Source: Smittia aterrima (Eukaryota; Arthropoda; Insecta; Diptera; Chironomidae). Taken from it: a stretch of DNA of 64,000 bases. The notes below the pieces were generated by a model that did no database searches, had not been told where the DNA came from, and worked only from the letters and a program-made list of their open reading frames with translations. This document shows, one piece after another, positions 48,060-61,400 of the stretch. Location: the NCBI GenBank assembly GCA_033063855.1, contig CP093831.1, forward strand, positions 1,550,001-1,614,000, in the 5' to 3' direction. The translations under genes and the position numbers were made by a program. The stretch's first letter is position 1, and every line of letters starts with the position of its first letter.

Positions 48060-48314
48060 GTTTTCTTCTTCTTGTTAAACTGAATACTTGCAGCCCCCTC
48101 AAGTAACGAAAAATTGGCGGTTCATTTTGAAATTCTGTGTTTTGCCAGCGAATTTGTCTTCTAATAAGAATTAAAAAGAAAGACGCTAAAGATAAGGATT
48201 TTTTTGGCCGTTTGTCTCATTTCACTTCAAACATTTCGAAAGGTAACAACAACTCGCATTATTTTTCCTTTGAAAATTTTCATTTCAATTCTATTTTAGA
48301 TAAAGATTAAAATT
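48060..48314. promoter_or_regulatory. Divergent promoter region of DDX47 and the F-box gene
   Basis: 255 bp separate the two start codons. Two opposite promoters or one shared promoter must lie here. No core element was recognised. Confidence 0.4.
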
Positions 48315-49730
48315 ATGGAGAAAATTTCATCACGTATCGTAGACAGCAAGCCAGAGGTTGAAACAAAAGCAGAAGGAGCAGAAGTTTTGAATGAAAAGCC
48401 GAACAAGGAAATCATTAAATCATCTGAGGTAACAAACATGGATCCTTTGGAATATTTTTCACGTTTTCTCGGCATTCCTGAGATGATCTTAGAACATTTA
48501 AGCGGCAAACAATTGTTAGCAGCTTCTGAAGTCAATCCAAGTTGGTACAACTTCATTGCTTTGTCGAAAGTTCTCATGGATAAAATTAAAATTGATTTTA
48601 ATTGCGGTTTTTATTACAATCGAGAAGATTTGGTTAGGATTCCTGAATTCTCTCCATACTGGCACAGAATCAGCGCTTCGTGTGCTTCCCATTTGAAAGG
48701 TTTCAATTTGCTGAAGAACAGCTCGAGATTGTATCAAAACATTAAAATCCGACGAAGCTTCGTGAATACAAGAGATGAAAATGTAAATCGTAGAATAGTT
48801 GGCCACGTGACCAATTCAGAACTTGATTTCTTTTATAGTAAGGCTCACGAATGGAAAGATGTTTCACTCCTAAATGTTTATTTTAGAAAAAAACTGGATT
48901 TGTGGAGATTACTTTCTTCAATCGAATCGTCAGTCGAGAGCATTTTAGCCTTTGACTTTGGCTTCCTTTCATTGGAAGATCCATCTTCAGACATTGAATC
49001 TTTCAAAGCTTTAAAGTTTCCAAATTTGAAAAAACTTAAATTTCAATTTTTCATAAGCAGGAATGACGACCATTTGGCCAGATTTTTAATAAACTCTGTT
49101 GCTATCGAAGATCTTGAAATAATAGAACTTGCTGGTAAAGCTTACAAAGATATTTTAACAAGAATGCTCATAAACTTCGAAAAATTAAAAATTCTTCATA
49201 TTTGTTTAAAAAACATAAATCAATTATTCGATGATGAATCTTGGAAACAATTTGCTTTCAAGCTCAAGAGTTTTAAAATATATAATAGTTTGCACAGCGA
49301 CCTTGGCACCAACTTTCTGAACTTTCTTATGTCACAAAGCGATCTTGAAAAATTAGCGATCACAGAAACGAATGTAGACAGACAAACGTTCGATGTGATT
49401 ATGAAATTGCCTAAGCTAAAGAATCTTAGCCTCGAGCATTCTGAGCTTTTCGATAACGAAATTTCACATAAAATCTCAACTTCAATCACTGAACTTACTG
49501 TGCGTAAATGTGCTTGTGCAGACAGCTTAAAATTTGTGTTAAATTCAATGCCGGAAGTTAAAAATATTTCCCTCGACACAATCGATGAAGAAATATTTAA
49601 AATGTTGAAATCATTGAAGAGAAATTTTGAAATAATAAGAGTTCGTGAATTGAAAGGAGTCAACATCGAGGAAGTACAAGAAATTATGAAAGAGAATTAT
49701 ACTTCGCTTAAGATAGTCAAGTTTATTTAA
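48315..49730 (+). CDS. Intronless F-box/leucine-rich-repeat protein
   Basis: A single open frame of 471 aa. Residues about 42-90 (MDPLEYFSRFLGIPEMILEHLSGKQLLAASEVNPSWYNFI) fit an F-box, which would link it to SKP1/cullin ubiquitin ligases. The rest has irregular leucine-rich repeats (FPNLKKLKFQFF, KLPKLKNLSLEHSEL, MPEVKNISLDTI) that would bind a target. No orthologue can be named. It has no introns while every other gene here is spliced, and it fits the rapidly evolving, multi-copy F-box families of some midges. AATAAA lies near 49764. Confidence 0.8.
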   Translation: MEKISSRIVDSKPEVETKAEGAEVLNEKPNKEIIKSSEVTNMDPLEYFSRFLGIPEMILEHLSGKQLLAASEVNPSWYNFIALSKVLMDKIKIDFNCGFYYNREDLVRIPEFSPYWHRISASCASHLKGFNLLKNSSRLYQNIKIRRSFVNTRDENVNRRIVGHVTNSELDFFYSKAHEWKDVSLLNVYFRKKLDLWRLLSSIESSVESILAFDFGFLSLEDPSSDIESFKALKFPNLKKLKFQFFISRNDDHLARFLINSVAIEDLEIIELAGKAYKDILTRMLINFEKLKILHICLKNINQLFDDESWKQFAFKLKSFKIYNSLHSDLGTNFLNFLMSQSDLEKLAITETNVDRQTFDVIMKLPKLKNLSLEHSELFDNEISHKISTSITELTVRKCACADSLKFVLNSMPEVKNISLDTIDEEIFKMLKSLKRNFEIIRVRELKGVNIEEVQEIMKENYTSLKIVKFI

Positions 49731-52459
49731 ATTTAAAAACTTTTTAAAATCTTTGAAAGCAAATAAAATTATTTTTTCGTTTAAACTTTATCATTTTTCA
49801 TCAATTTTAATGAGGAAATTTTATTTCAGGATGTGGCTTAAGTTTAAAGTGCTGACCATAAATGATCACGAATAGGTACCTATTTTATATCGTCGAGAAG
49901 TTTTCTTGCACGTGAAGAATCTACAACCGTCTTCTCAATCTCTTAAATTATAACGGACTTTTACAAATGAAAAATTGCATCCCCCTCGTTTAAACCAAAA
50001 GTGACTGTTAAAAATTATTCTCTTCGAGAGAAATCCTCCGCTTGAAGAAATGATTCATTTCTCTGATAATCAACGATACATCGAGTAGCAAAATGAAATC
50101 AAAATATTCCAAATTGTTATCAACGAAATATTCATTCAAGTGAAATCAAAAGCGACGAATCTCCAAGGAGATAATCTGTTCTCACAGCAACCATAAAAAA
50201 AAATCTTTAGAGCTTCACCTTGACTCCAAACCGTTTCTAAAATGTTTCCTGCAAACACCAGTTCCCATGCAATTAAATCTTAATTTATTACATTTTTGTG
50301 TCCGTCGTCAGATCCGAAACAAAATTCAAAATTGCTGTCGATTGTTTGCGTGTACCTGCCCATTTGAGCCTTAAAAGTTTGTATCATTCATTATAAAAAT
50401 TTCTAAGCCAGAAGGATGAAAGAAGATAGAAAAGAGAACAAGAATCTTTTACATAATACGACCGGAACTTAAAATCGGAAGGAAGGAAGTAAGAATTGGT
50501 AAATCAAATACAAAGAAAGCTGTAAAGTCCGAGTTGTTGGTTAATGAGTTCCATACGAAACGATCGTGTTAAATTAAGATATTCGAAAATTATGAAAAAT
50601 CACGTCCAAGAATGTGGGAGAGAAACCTTCAAAAGATTTATCAGGTAGAATAGTGTGAATAGTTATTTGTCCTGATTTTACTGCTTCGTGTGAATTACGT
50701 GCGAAAATATGTTTTTATTAAATTTAATAATTTTTTTAACGTATTTGTTTGAATTGTGGGCAAAAGTTTTCGACCCAAAAAAAACAAATAAAATTCAATA
50801 AATAATAATTTCTGAATTCTTACGTTCCGACAATAAATCTAATATTAAAATACTTCTAATCGCAAAGGCAAACATGATAGTGAAATGGAACCAATGATAG
50901 TTTTACGAGAACTGCCGCGAAAAGTAATGAAATCGAAAAGTTACTCTAGACATTGTTTTGCTCTCTAAAATTAATTAAAAACCAACTCAGATAGAAACAA
51001 TCAGCTTTAAACAAACCAAAAATGAACCAAAGCAATGGACTTTAACTAAAGGTAAGTGATAAAACGATTTCTTCTTGCTTAGTTTCATCGATTTTCTTGT
51101 GCCCAAACATTTGACCGAAAAATGCGTGATCCACGAATACTTGCTCAATATTATTTCCAAAACATCATGTTGATACGCATTTCGTAAGGATAAACATAAC
51201 AGATGTCGGAGATCGGGATGAAAGAAGGTCTGAGAAGAGGAGAGCCATTAATTATCATACAACTGATAGTTTTGTTTCTTAGATTTTCAATTCGAACCTT
51301 TCGTCTTCCTTCGAAAGTCATCTCATTAAAAGACTCCATTGGGGGATGAACTGTGGCTTGGACTCTAATTATCAGTTTAGTCTTTTGATGTCCGACGAAA
51401 ACTTTGATGAATAAGGCACCGGCCGTTTTGCTAGAAATTAGCTCATTAGCCAAATCGTTGTTGGTTTTTTCAATCGCCCAACACGAAAATAAAATAACTC
51501 AATCGTAGGCAAAACTAACAGACCAATAGATAATTCACTTCGACATCCCTTGAAGCTATCGATCACACATATCGACTGTTTAGAAGAAATATGTTGATTT
51601 CATCAGAAATTTAAAGCTATTAATTTCAAGTCGAAAGAGTTCCATTGACAGCAACTTCCTGTTGTGCTGATTCAATTAATTATTTTCTCCACACACACTC
51701 TCGACGACGACGACAACGTGAATCATGTTAAGTATCGTGTTACGCTCGCGCGAATGACGAAACAAATGATTTTTCAATTGCTATGCCGCGAGCTAAGATG
51801 TTGTAAAGTTGTTGGGGAAATCTAACTCGTAAACAAGCGAAAGTTTTTTTTTGCTACTCTCTTTTAAGAAAAAAATATCAATTGACCATTGCGTTGCTTC
51901 CGAAATGTGCGACAAAGAATAGTTGCGAGAGAAAACACATTAAAATCCCATCTAATAAGATCAATTCTAGTTTCTGTCATTCTACGATAGAAACGCTTCG
52001 AACAACCGATCCCTCAATTCGTCATACAACACAAACACATCAAACTTACATGCTGGTGCTCAATGTTTTAAAACGAAACGAATAAAAAAGAGAAGAGAAG
52101 AAAACTGAAATATAAGTTTGAACAAATTCCCATTCAGAGTTCGTTCGTGCATCAAAGCGTCAACATATCGCTCGTAGTCAGTCGTAGCTTCAATCGAGTC
52201 GCCTATGCGAAGAAGTTGTGTTCGTCACATGTGAACGTTGTCGTGTTTATTAATTTATTATTCAATCAGTGATCCAGAGAAGCAAAAATTAAATGCTTGA
52301 TTAATTAACGATTTTCGTAAGCTTCTTGAAATAAACTGTTCATTGTGTCATTCGTTGAGACAAATCACGTAATTAATATAACGCTTCGATCAGACCCCGA
52401 AGCTTGGTGAAGAAAAATAAGGGACGAGCACGTCGTCTATTAGTTACGGACATTAAATC
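49731..52459. other. Intergenic region and Star promoter/5' UTR
   Basis: 2.7 kb without a supportable gene. A minus-strand frame at 51151-51453 (about 100 aa) lacks an ATG and any family match. The right end (about 52140-52459) is probably the Star 5' UTR, with an initiator-like TCAGTG near 52266. Confidence 0.45.
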
Positions 52460-55400
52460 ATGCTTCCAACAACAAAGTAAGTGAACCTTCTGGTCATTAC
52501 CGCTCCATTAAAAAGTCTCGCCATCAAACATTCATCCATCTCGTTCGGCTAATGAATCTCGCTCATCTTTATAGCGAAGCGACTTGTTAACATTCTTGGC
52601 CGAACTTTTTTTTTGCGCGCGCTCTCGCCGTTGCTTTGAAGGCACTGAGCGATAATGATTTAAACAATCATCATCAGACTTCAGTTTGGGTATTTAAGAT
52701 GGAATTCTGAATGCGATGTGAGATGTTATGTATAAAAAATGATCCAAAGCCCAGTTTCTTAGAAACATGAAGCACAATTATAAAGAGAAAAAGGGCCTCG
52801 GCTGGAATTTGAAAATTGGCTGCTCCGCGCTGTTGTTCTCCTTAGTCTTTTCATACGCAAGATGCGATAGACGCAAAACTGGTTATCACGCAGTCGGACC
52901 CGAAAAAAACTGTTTTAACTTATGTTGCCTCATAAATTTTATCTCTGTCTCTCGCGCTGTCCCGTAATCTCCAATCGTTATTCCATTCTGATGTCCGATT
53001 ATCGCCACTCGAGTGATGCTGGGCGACGGGCGCGTCTTCGAGACACTTTAATTAATGCGCAACATAATAGTATTTCGATCAATAATTCATTTTACATTAA
53101 GAATGCTAAGAGATTCGTTTTGAGTCGCGTCATGTTCTGAAACTAACAAAAACCAATTGTTTGATGCATGACTCGACTTTGTCGCGCGTACTGCCATGAA
53201 CTCTTTCATTTCTTTCTTTCTTCTTGATAAGCAAAAGAAACACACAAAAAACAAAATCAATGCTGACCGAAGCATAACTTGAATCGTAAATAATGCGACA
53301 AGGCTCGAAACAGGAATCCAATTAAATGATCGTTGCCGTCTCTCGTTGCCTGCTATCGATCAATCAAAGTCTGAGGACACTTTTGAGGCATCATGCCGAA
53401 TCATAACTCAATTTCTGCACATCGTCAATCTTTTGATTCACGGTAGTAACAGCAAGAAAATTGAATAATTGAATGCGCCCATTTATGGGAGTGAACCTCA
53501 ACGCCACCACTCCAAAAATGGCTCAAATATGTGAGAGAAAGATTTATCGTTGCCGATGTCGTTGCCATGTAGTCGCGTTTGCTTGTTAGCACAGCTGTAT
53601 CCAGACGAGACTCCAAACAAACCTCAGCTCTCTCTCTGTTGATTCTGGAACGCTTCAGGAACGCGTAGGTGTCGTCGTCTTTGAGACTCACGAAAAATTG
53701 AGTCAATAAACTCTTATTGGATTATTGACTCCGCGTTTTGAAGGTAGCGATGCGGAGACAAAGAAGAAAGAGTTGTTAAGCTACCGCAGGTGTTTCTCGC
53801 CAGTTCACTGCATTTCACCACTAGCCGAAGGTCGAAGATTTTCGGGTCAAAAGCATATCTCAACATGAAAAACATTTTTGTTCTTCTCGCCTGCAAGATT
53901 TCAATTCTCCATGAGCGACAAAACATCGCCGACGGTGCCCCGTTACACACATGTCATTGTCCAATAGCCATGACAATCATCATTTCCATAGCCTCAAGTA
54001 ACGGATATCAATTTTCACTCTGAAGCTTGTGCCTTCGTCGTCGGAAAGGAGTCAGATGTGTAATTTCGTTATAATGAGCATCATGAGAATGTATCTTAAT
54101 AACGGGCGGCGATCGAGCTGCTCTTTGTCGTTCGATTAAAGTAATTAAAGTCGCTTCTAAGTAATCGTCTTACAAGCGACATATTTTCATTTAAGATTCG
54201 TAGTTGTTGTCTATCTAATTGAAAGAAGAAACTTCGCTCCCTTCATTCGTCATTGTGAGTCGTTCATTGACGAAAATGGAAAATGTGATGACGATGCGGG
54301 CTCGGGTCGAGTTACATGAAAAAAGCAGCCACTTCAATTATTCGTGATCAAGTTGATTCATCACAGGGAACTTCAGAACTTGATTGGCTGCCCTTGAATT
54401 GCACAATATTCATTTTAAACAATGTTAGAAAAGCCGCGACATCTGAAACGAGTTGAAAATGCGCGATTTAATTGACGAAGCTGAGGCAACGCTATAAAAA
54501 TGCAATGAGTCGTGGAGTTTTGTAATAGTGAATTGCCTTCAGGTGGCGACTAACTAAATGTATCGAGTGTCCTTAATTAAAAGCCGAGATCACATTTGCA
54601 TCATTAATTATGGTAATTGTCACATCCCACGGAGCTAATATGTAGAGAAATGACAGAGAGTCGTGTAAACAGCATCGAGGAATGCTCAAATACACTTTTT
54701 GGATGATGTTTGTCTGGTAATTGCCATCAGGCATTTAAACGCCAAATATTTATTCATCACTACTCGGCAACGGTGGGAACCTTTCGTTTCTCCATTTCGT
54801 TTCTGTTTCTTTATTTCTCGATAAACTGTTCTGCATATTTCCTTCATCGCTTTCCGTTCTGAGCTGCATGCGACCGAGAATCCAATTTAATTTACTAGCG
54901 CGTTCGTGTCTCGGACGAAATCGAAACGTAGTCGACGCGATCCCACCGAGATCGTTGTTGGAAATTCATTAAAAATTCTTTTTAATTCTTTTCTAAAGCC
55001 GAAATATTTAAAAGCGAAAACCGAAAATTTGCATCTCCTCCAGACCAAAAAGAATTCGTTCAGTTTGATGAGACGGCCCAAAAATGGTGCAGCTCGCTTT
55101 TAAATTTAGACACACGAACCAGAATGCAATCAAGAGTGAGAGTCTTAATGAATGACTCTGATTCCTTTTGATGTTTGTGCTCATTGGCTTTGCATTGTGT
55201 GACTCACACTTCTCATGTCTCACCTTAAAAGTGCATTGCCGATTTTTATCTCAGAAAAGTCTCATGCGATGCATTCACGTGGGTCGAGTTGACTACCAAG
55301 AATTTTTATTTTCGGACTTCTTTCGTTCGCCCTGCGGCGATTTCTTCTTTCAGCTTCCAAAACTGATCGTTATCGATTGGCAAATAGCTTTCAGATCGAC

Positions 55401-58400
55401 CGAGATCGGCAATTTATTCCCCGCAGCTTCAATCTCAGCACCGACTCGAATCTCCATTTCAGAAGTTTTAAACCATAAACTTAAAAATTAATTTTCTTTA
55501 TCTTCGCACGGTGGAAAGCGTTTCTCAATTTCAAATTGAAAATGACAAAAGCGAAGACGCGGCAAGCAGAGAATCTGTGACGGATGTAAAAGCTGGTGGA
55601 TGGAATTTTATTTCGGGAATGTTCTGCTGATGCACACGGAACAACAAAGCTTCAATCAAATTGGATTCTTCTTCGTTTCCTTTCCTTTTGTCGCTGTTTT
55701 CGACAAGTCGGAAAGTCAGTGAAGCTTGAAGAATAATTTGCGCTAAAGTGAAACGACACTTGAAGACTAATTACTCATTAAATTGTCTTTATTTCTCTTT
55801 TGGCGAGAAGCTTGAATATTTTCACATGACATTTAACATCCGACGCCCTATCCGAGGATATCAGATAAGGCTTCAATTACGCTCCGATCGATTACTGATT
55901 TCTTTCCGTCGCTTTTGTAATTGCTTCAACCACAGAAAACGTTGTAGCGATCTGAAAGCCTTAAGCCATGAAACCATTTTCGGGCGAGGTGAGGTCCCAC
56001 AACTAAGGCTTCATCCGTTGCACAAAGAATCCACATGGGAAAATATTCCAATTGTTGATGTTTGACGTTGCCAACGACTGTTGAACGCATAACATAATTC
56101 ACTGGAGTAATGACGAACAGAAGGATGTAACATCGGAAGAAAAAAAAAGGAGAGATCGTAAAGTTAATGGTGGTAAACGAGACGGAGAGCACTTTATTCT
56201 CTGTCTACATAGTTTCAAAGGAATGAATGGCTTTGGGCAATTTATGGTTGCCCTTTGCCTTTCCTTATGTGTGCGTGGTGTCGCTTTGCAAAAGCGAAAG
56301 TGCATCATTTCCTTTATGAGTCGCGGCTCTCCTTCAACTAATGATGCGTAATGGAGTCTACGAAGGGCCCGGAACTTCTAATTTGGTTGATGGCATTTCT
56401 AGCAAAGAACAACTCTCTTATATTGCGAACCACTCGATCACTTTTCAACTCACAAAGTGATATCCTTGACTGTCTGGATAATCCTAAATCCTTTTTTTTT
56501 GCTGCGGGTAAAGAAAATATTTTTCCCATCGCATGATAAAATCTCATTTAAATGCATCGGTTGCAGACTAAAGAGAAGAATGAACAAAATCTTCCTGCAG
56601 GCTGTAAATGAAACCAATTATGATAATTTCTAATCTTCAGGAAGCTTCTAACTCTTTTTTTTTTGTCGATCTCAAGAGTCGGCCTGGGAAAACGAAGAAG
56701 GCTAATTATGGGAAACGAGATGAGTTCGATCGTTTTGAGTAAAAAATATTGCTTCCTTCTCTTGAGTGTTTAGCGGTTTACTAAAAGAAAAAGTGAATTA
56801 GCATTTCCCTTCAGAGTTAGTTTGACCAGCAGTTACGTCAAAGAAATTCCTCAGCTTCCGAAAACCTGACACTCAAATTAAATCTCTTTACGTCAATAAA
56901 AGATCACGAACGCTGAACCCATCCCCGATTGACGATCGACTCTCTCGAAGTTCAAGCTCATTTAAATTTAAATTTCTAAACATTTTTCTTGTATGTTTTC
57001 TTCGAGTTTATCGATTTCAATAAAAAGTGATTTTCTATTCGACGAGAGATTGAAGAATAAACGTCCATTGTTATCGCTTTTCTCAACCTCTTCGAGCAGT
57101 TTTTTATTTTTTTGGAGATAATAAAACATTTCGATAAATCAGAAAAAGAATCGACGAAGCTGGGATTTCTTTCGAGCCTATTTTTATAAGCTTCTCCTTC
57201 GTCTTATTCAAATACGTCGGTTTGTTGATGTCCAGAATTTTCTATTGAAAATTAAAGATGCGAGATCTCACATTCGTTAGTTTCTCTAAAGAAAAACAAA
57301 ATTTCTGATTGACCTGCAAACGCGAACGACCATCGGAACCAATTGTTGAAATCATTTTTTACTCTCTCGACTCGAGTGGCGCGCGTGTTTATTTTATTGG
57401 AAATAAATTGAACAATTTATTTGAAGGAAAAAAAAATAAAATTGGATCGACGATCATGCAGTAAACTTTTCACGCACTCAACGCACCGTCTATAATCTCT
57501 TTTCGATCGAATTATTTCCGAATGGAATCAATTAATGCCGCGGAGGGAAATTGGGGAGAAATCGTGTAAACAAATCTTCGTTTTGTTTCTCGGCGGGCGT
57601 TGAAAAGTTTTAATTATCGTGCGTTGGTGAAGCACTCTTCGAGAAACAATAACAATGAGCAATGTGTTTAAAATTTTTGTGTGCTTCGGGGGATGTCGGA
57701 AGACATGATACAGCTGTTGCCTCGACGATCCAAACAGTCGACCGACGAGTGTGTTTGCTCTTAATTTCAACAAAGTTTTTTTTTTCTTATTCTCGAAATG
57801 CTTCGTGGAACATGACGCTTGCACGTTGAAAGTGGATGAATGAATCAGCGTCCTATACGGGATCTGAAGCAATCTGCAGAATTTTTGTACGGCAGGTGGT
57901 TTCTGCTACTCTCTCTCTACTCTCATTCTGTCGTGCTCAAATGAACATAAAGAAGTAAAAAAATCATATTTGCATTGAAATTCTATCGCTTTCAGTCCCT
58001 TTTCGGGATTCCATTGTGTTCCCGTTTCTCTTGTTGCTGGAGTTTATTGGAAGATTGCGAAAGCAAAGAGCTTCACTGATAATCTCATGCACAAAAACAC
58101 AAAACGATACAAATTGGCCCCGATACTTATTATAAACTCTTCTCTTTCTCTTACAGAACGATCAAAGCCGAAAAGAACATGGAGATAAAGACCCCAGCAG
58201 CCGTTATCGATACGACAAACGTACCAACACCAATCGTAGTCAAAATCGAATTACCGAAAGATGTGGAGAAGGACAAGAAAGCTAGTGATGATGAGGAAGC
58301 ACAGAAACCATCGAAATCACGATTCTGTCAGCTGCTTCCTGTTCTACTATTTCTCGTAACATTCGCATCGGTTCTGAGTCTACTCATCACCTACATGAAT

Positions 58401-61400
58401 CCATCCAGTGAGTAACTTCTTGTAATCAATTTTTGCGTCGATTTAGTTGGGCGCCGCTCATCATCATCGCTCCGGTGATGATTGAACAAAATAAAGTTTC
58501 AATGAAGAGAATCAATTTGGCCAAAAAAAAGAAGAGAAAAGAACGAAGGCACCATGTGGCGCTGGTTTGTGAGTGGAGAATGCTTCATTATTGATAATTT
58601 CCGATTGAAAATTCTTTCACTCATCCGTGGACGAACATAATGATGTAGATGATTTCCAGAACTGTTGACGATGCTGTAGGATTCATGTTGTGTTGAACTC
58701 CTACGCTCGACGTTCGTTTGGAGCAAACAACGCCCTCGCGATTGATTATCGTTTCATGTGCACTCTTCTTTAGAAAGCAAAGCGTCGCAATGACCAGCTG
58801 CATTCAACGCTTGTTTACATGCTCATGAGTTTTCTGAGAATCTTTTCTTTGTTTCGAGCTTTAGTTGGAAGCGAGTTGGTTCTTTGTTTGCTTTCCCTTC
58901 CCCATTTAATGTTCTTTTCTTCAAAAATGACTTAATTGAATTTGAAAATCCGCTGAATGCAATTGTGCTGCTTCATCGGACTGAACTTCGTCTCAATTGT
59001 GAGTTCTTTTTAGAGGCAGCACACGAGATGGAAATTACGCTTCAACGGTATTTAATTTCTTTTCTTAACTTCCCATTCAACTCATTCGCCCTTCATCGCG
59101 CGTTAGCTTTTGTTTCTACACAACTTACGCTTCTATTATGAATCTTATAGTAATTCTTGCTCGATTCAGGAAATGTGTAATAAGCCCTTTTGTTCTTTGA
59201 GCCTCAATCTACTTTTTCTGATCGATCCTGATCGAGTTCGTGAACTCAAGTTTTGATCGTACGACGCAACTGACGAATATTCGCGAGAATAAATAGAAAG
59301 GAAGTTCTTTATTAAAATGATCGTCGTAGAGCTCTTTAGCTCTTCTTCGTCACATTGTAGAGTTTAAATTCAGCGGCGAAGAAGCAGAAGAAGAAAAAGT
59401 CGTTTTGTGTCAATTTGTAGCGCTCCGGACACATCGGAAATGAGCGATTAATTTTATTTCCATTCACGGGTTCAAGTCTTGTTTGTAAAGTCACATTTCG
59501 CACCTCAAGATCTTTTTTATTCGGCGAATGACTTCACACCTCGTTAAGAAGATGATTGGTAAATGAGTTGAATGAACTTAACGATAATGAAGAGTGACAT
59601 GTTTGCGTTATCATGATCGCTTGTTAACTCTTAATTAAGACTCATAAATTAATTAACTCAATTCGAACGGAAATGCCAAACCGCTGATAACAAATTTAAG
59701 TAAGATCATTTAATTTAGCTCCGTAGTTGCTTGATTTGTCTTTGCAATTTTCTTTAATTAACTGGAAAAGTTTCCATGCACGCCAACAGCGGGGAAGTTA
59801 TGTTCACAACTGTTTGTCGATTCGAGACGTTTCACGAAATTTAATGGTAAATCCAGCACAAATTATTTCTTCAGTTCGCGAACATAAAAAAAGTTTTTGT
59901 GTTCGCGCGGCTCTGAACTTCCCGCTTGTCGGAGAAAACAATTATGACATTGAGAGCTGATGAATCCACTCGACTGAATCGTAAAGAAAATAATCTGTTA
60001 ATTGTTTGCTTTTTAACGAAAAATATCTGAGCCGATGAGGCGCGAAAAGTGAAACAACAAGAGAGGCGAGAAGAATAAATTCGCGGCTGCTCTTTCATTG
60101 CAAACGATTAAACTTATAAAAGTTTCAATTGTCGATTTCATGCTTTATTGGATGAGCAGAAGAAAATCCGACAGGTTCAATTAATTCCAACATCGCCGTC
60201 ACTGAACAATCTCGTCGACATTGTTGCTTCTCTTAAGAGCAAAAGAAATAACAATTTGCTGTTACACTTTGAGATTTCTTCTCAATTAATTTTCGTCCGT
60301 TATGAAGCTGCTCGGTTGCGTGCACAGCTTTGGCTCGCTGAGTCGTCTAAAGTGCTTAACAATCGGAAGTGAAATTCCGGAATGGAAACGGATTCGACGA
60401 TTGGTTGTATTTATTCGAATGCTTCAATGTCAATCCGATTAAGATGAAAGGCGATTGCTTGTCTGATTGGTAATTACGTCGCCCGAAAACGCTTTTGTTA
60501 TGGCTTCTCAAATACTTTGTCACATGATTTTCTGGGTGTGATTACCTTTTGAGGTGTTTGGCCTCGCTCTGATATGCAACAAGTTTGAATTAGTCATTAA
60601 TCGTGTGATAAGCTATCGGAATAGTTTTGTTGACATTCAACAATGAAATAGGCAAACAATGAAACGCGACGAATCCCCCATGAGTTCTTAAAGTAAATAA
60701 AGAAGAAAGCATTGCATTTGATTGACAGTCGCAACTCTTGGGTCACTCTCTTCACTTGCAGGAATATTGAAAGCAATGGGGGGACAGCTCGTGACGTTGT
60801 TTGATTACAAATCACTTCGTCTCCATTTCCTTTTCTCAACCAATTTCTTATGTCAACAAAATCCCTGCTGAGTAGATCTAAGACATCAAACTGGTAATAG
60901 AATCGCTGCGTAACAGCCGGGTAAAGGAAACGATCGACGATGAAATGTTTTTATGGAAATGTTCTTTCAATTCCTTTATGCGTCGCTTTTTATTATTTAA
61001 ATATTTTTTATTCTCGCTTGAAACATCCGTCGTCATTGTAAGAATACGAATTGAACGAGGGAGTCAGGGGAAGGGTGATTGAGACACATATGCGACCTAC
61101 ATTGTATTTGCTTAAGACACTTTTCAAGTCTTACTCATAAATGCGCCTTCACCTTTCATTAAAAATATGAGAATCTACGATTGAAAAAAACAAGAAAAAT
61201 ATCTTTTCCACGAAACCACTAAATCGTTTCTTAATCTACATCGCTAAATTGATTCTCTTTCTTCTTTTAATTAATTTGTTTTGGTTTTCATTTCGCGTGC
61301 TGACCTCACGATGCAAATTATGACGCAAATGTCTTGCTATCAATTTGCAGCCTTGATTGTATTATTTATAACTTTTCCGTCTCCGATTTCAGCCGAGTAC

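Noticed and set aside
49220..49666. A 148-aa minus-strand frame
   Set aside because: It is antisense to the F-box/LRR gene and low complexity.
51151..51453. A ~100-aa minus-strand gene
   Set aside because: It has no ATG (starts at TTG), a stop lies shortly upstream in frame, and no motif or family match was seen.
55168..55491. A nested gene in Star intron 1
   Set aside because: 107 aa with no motif, no splice context and no conserved pattern.
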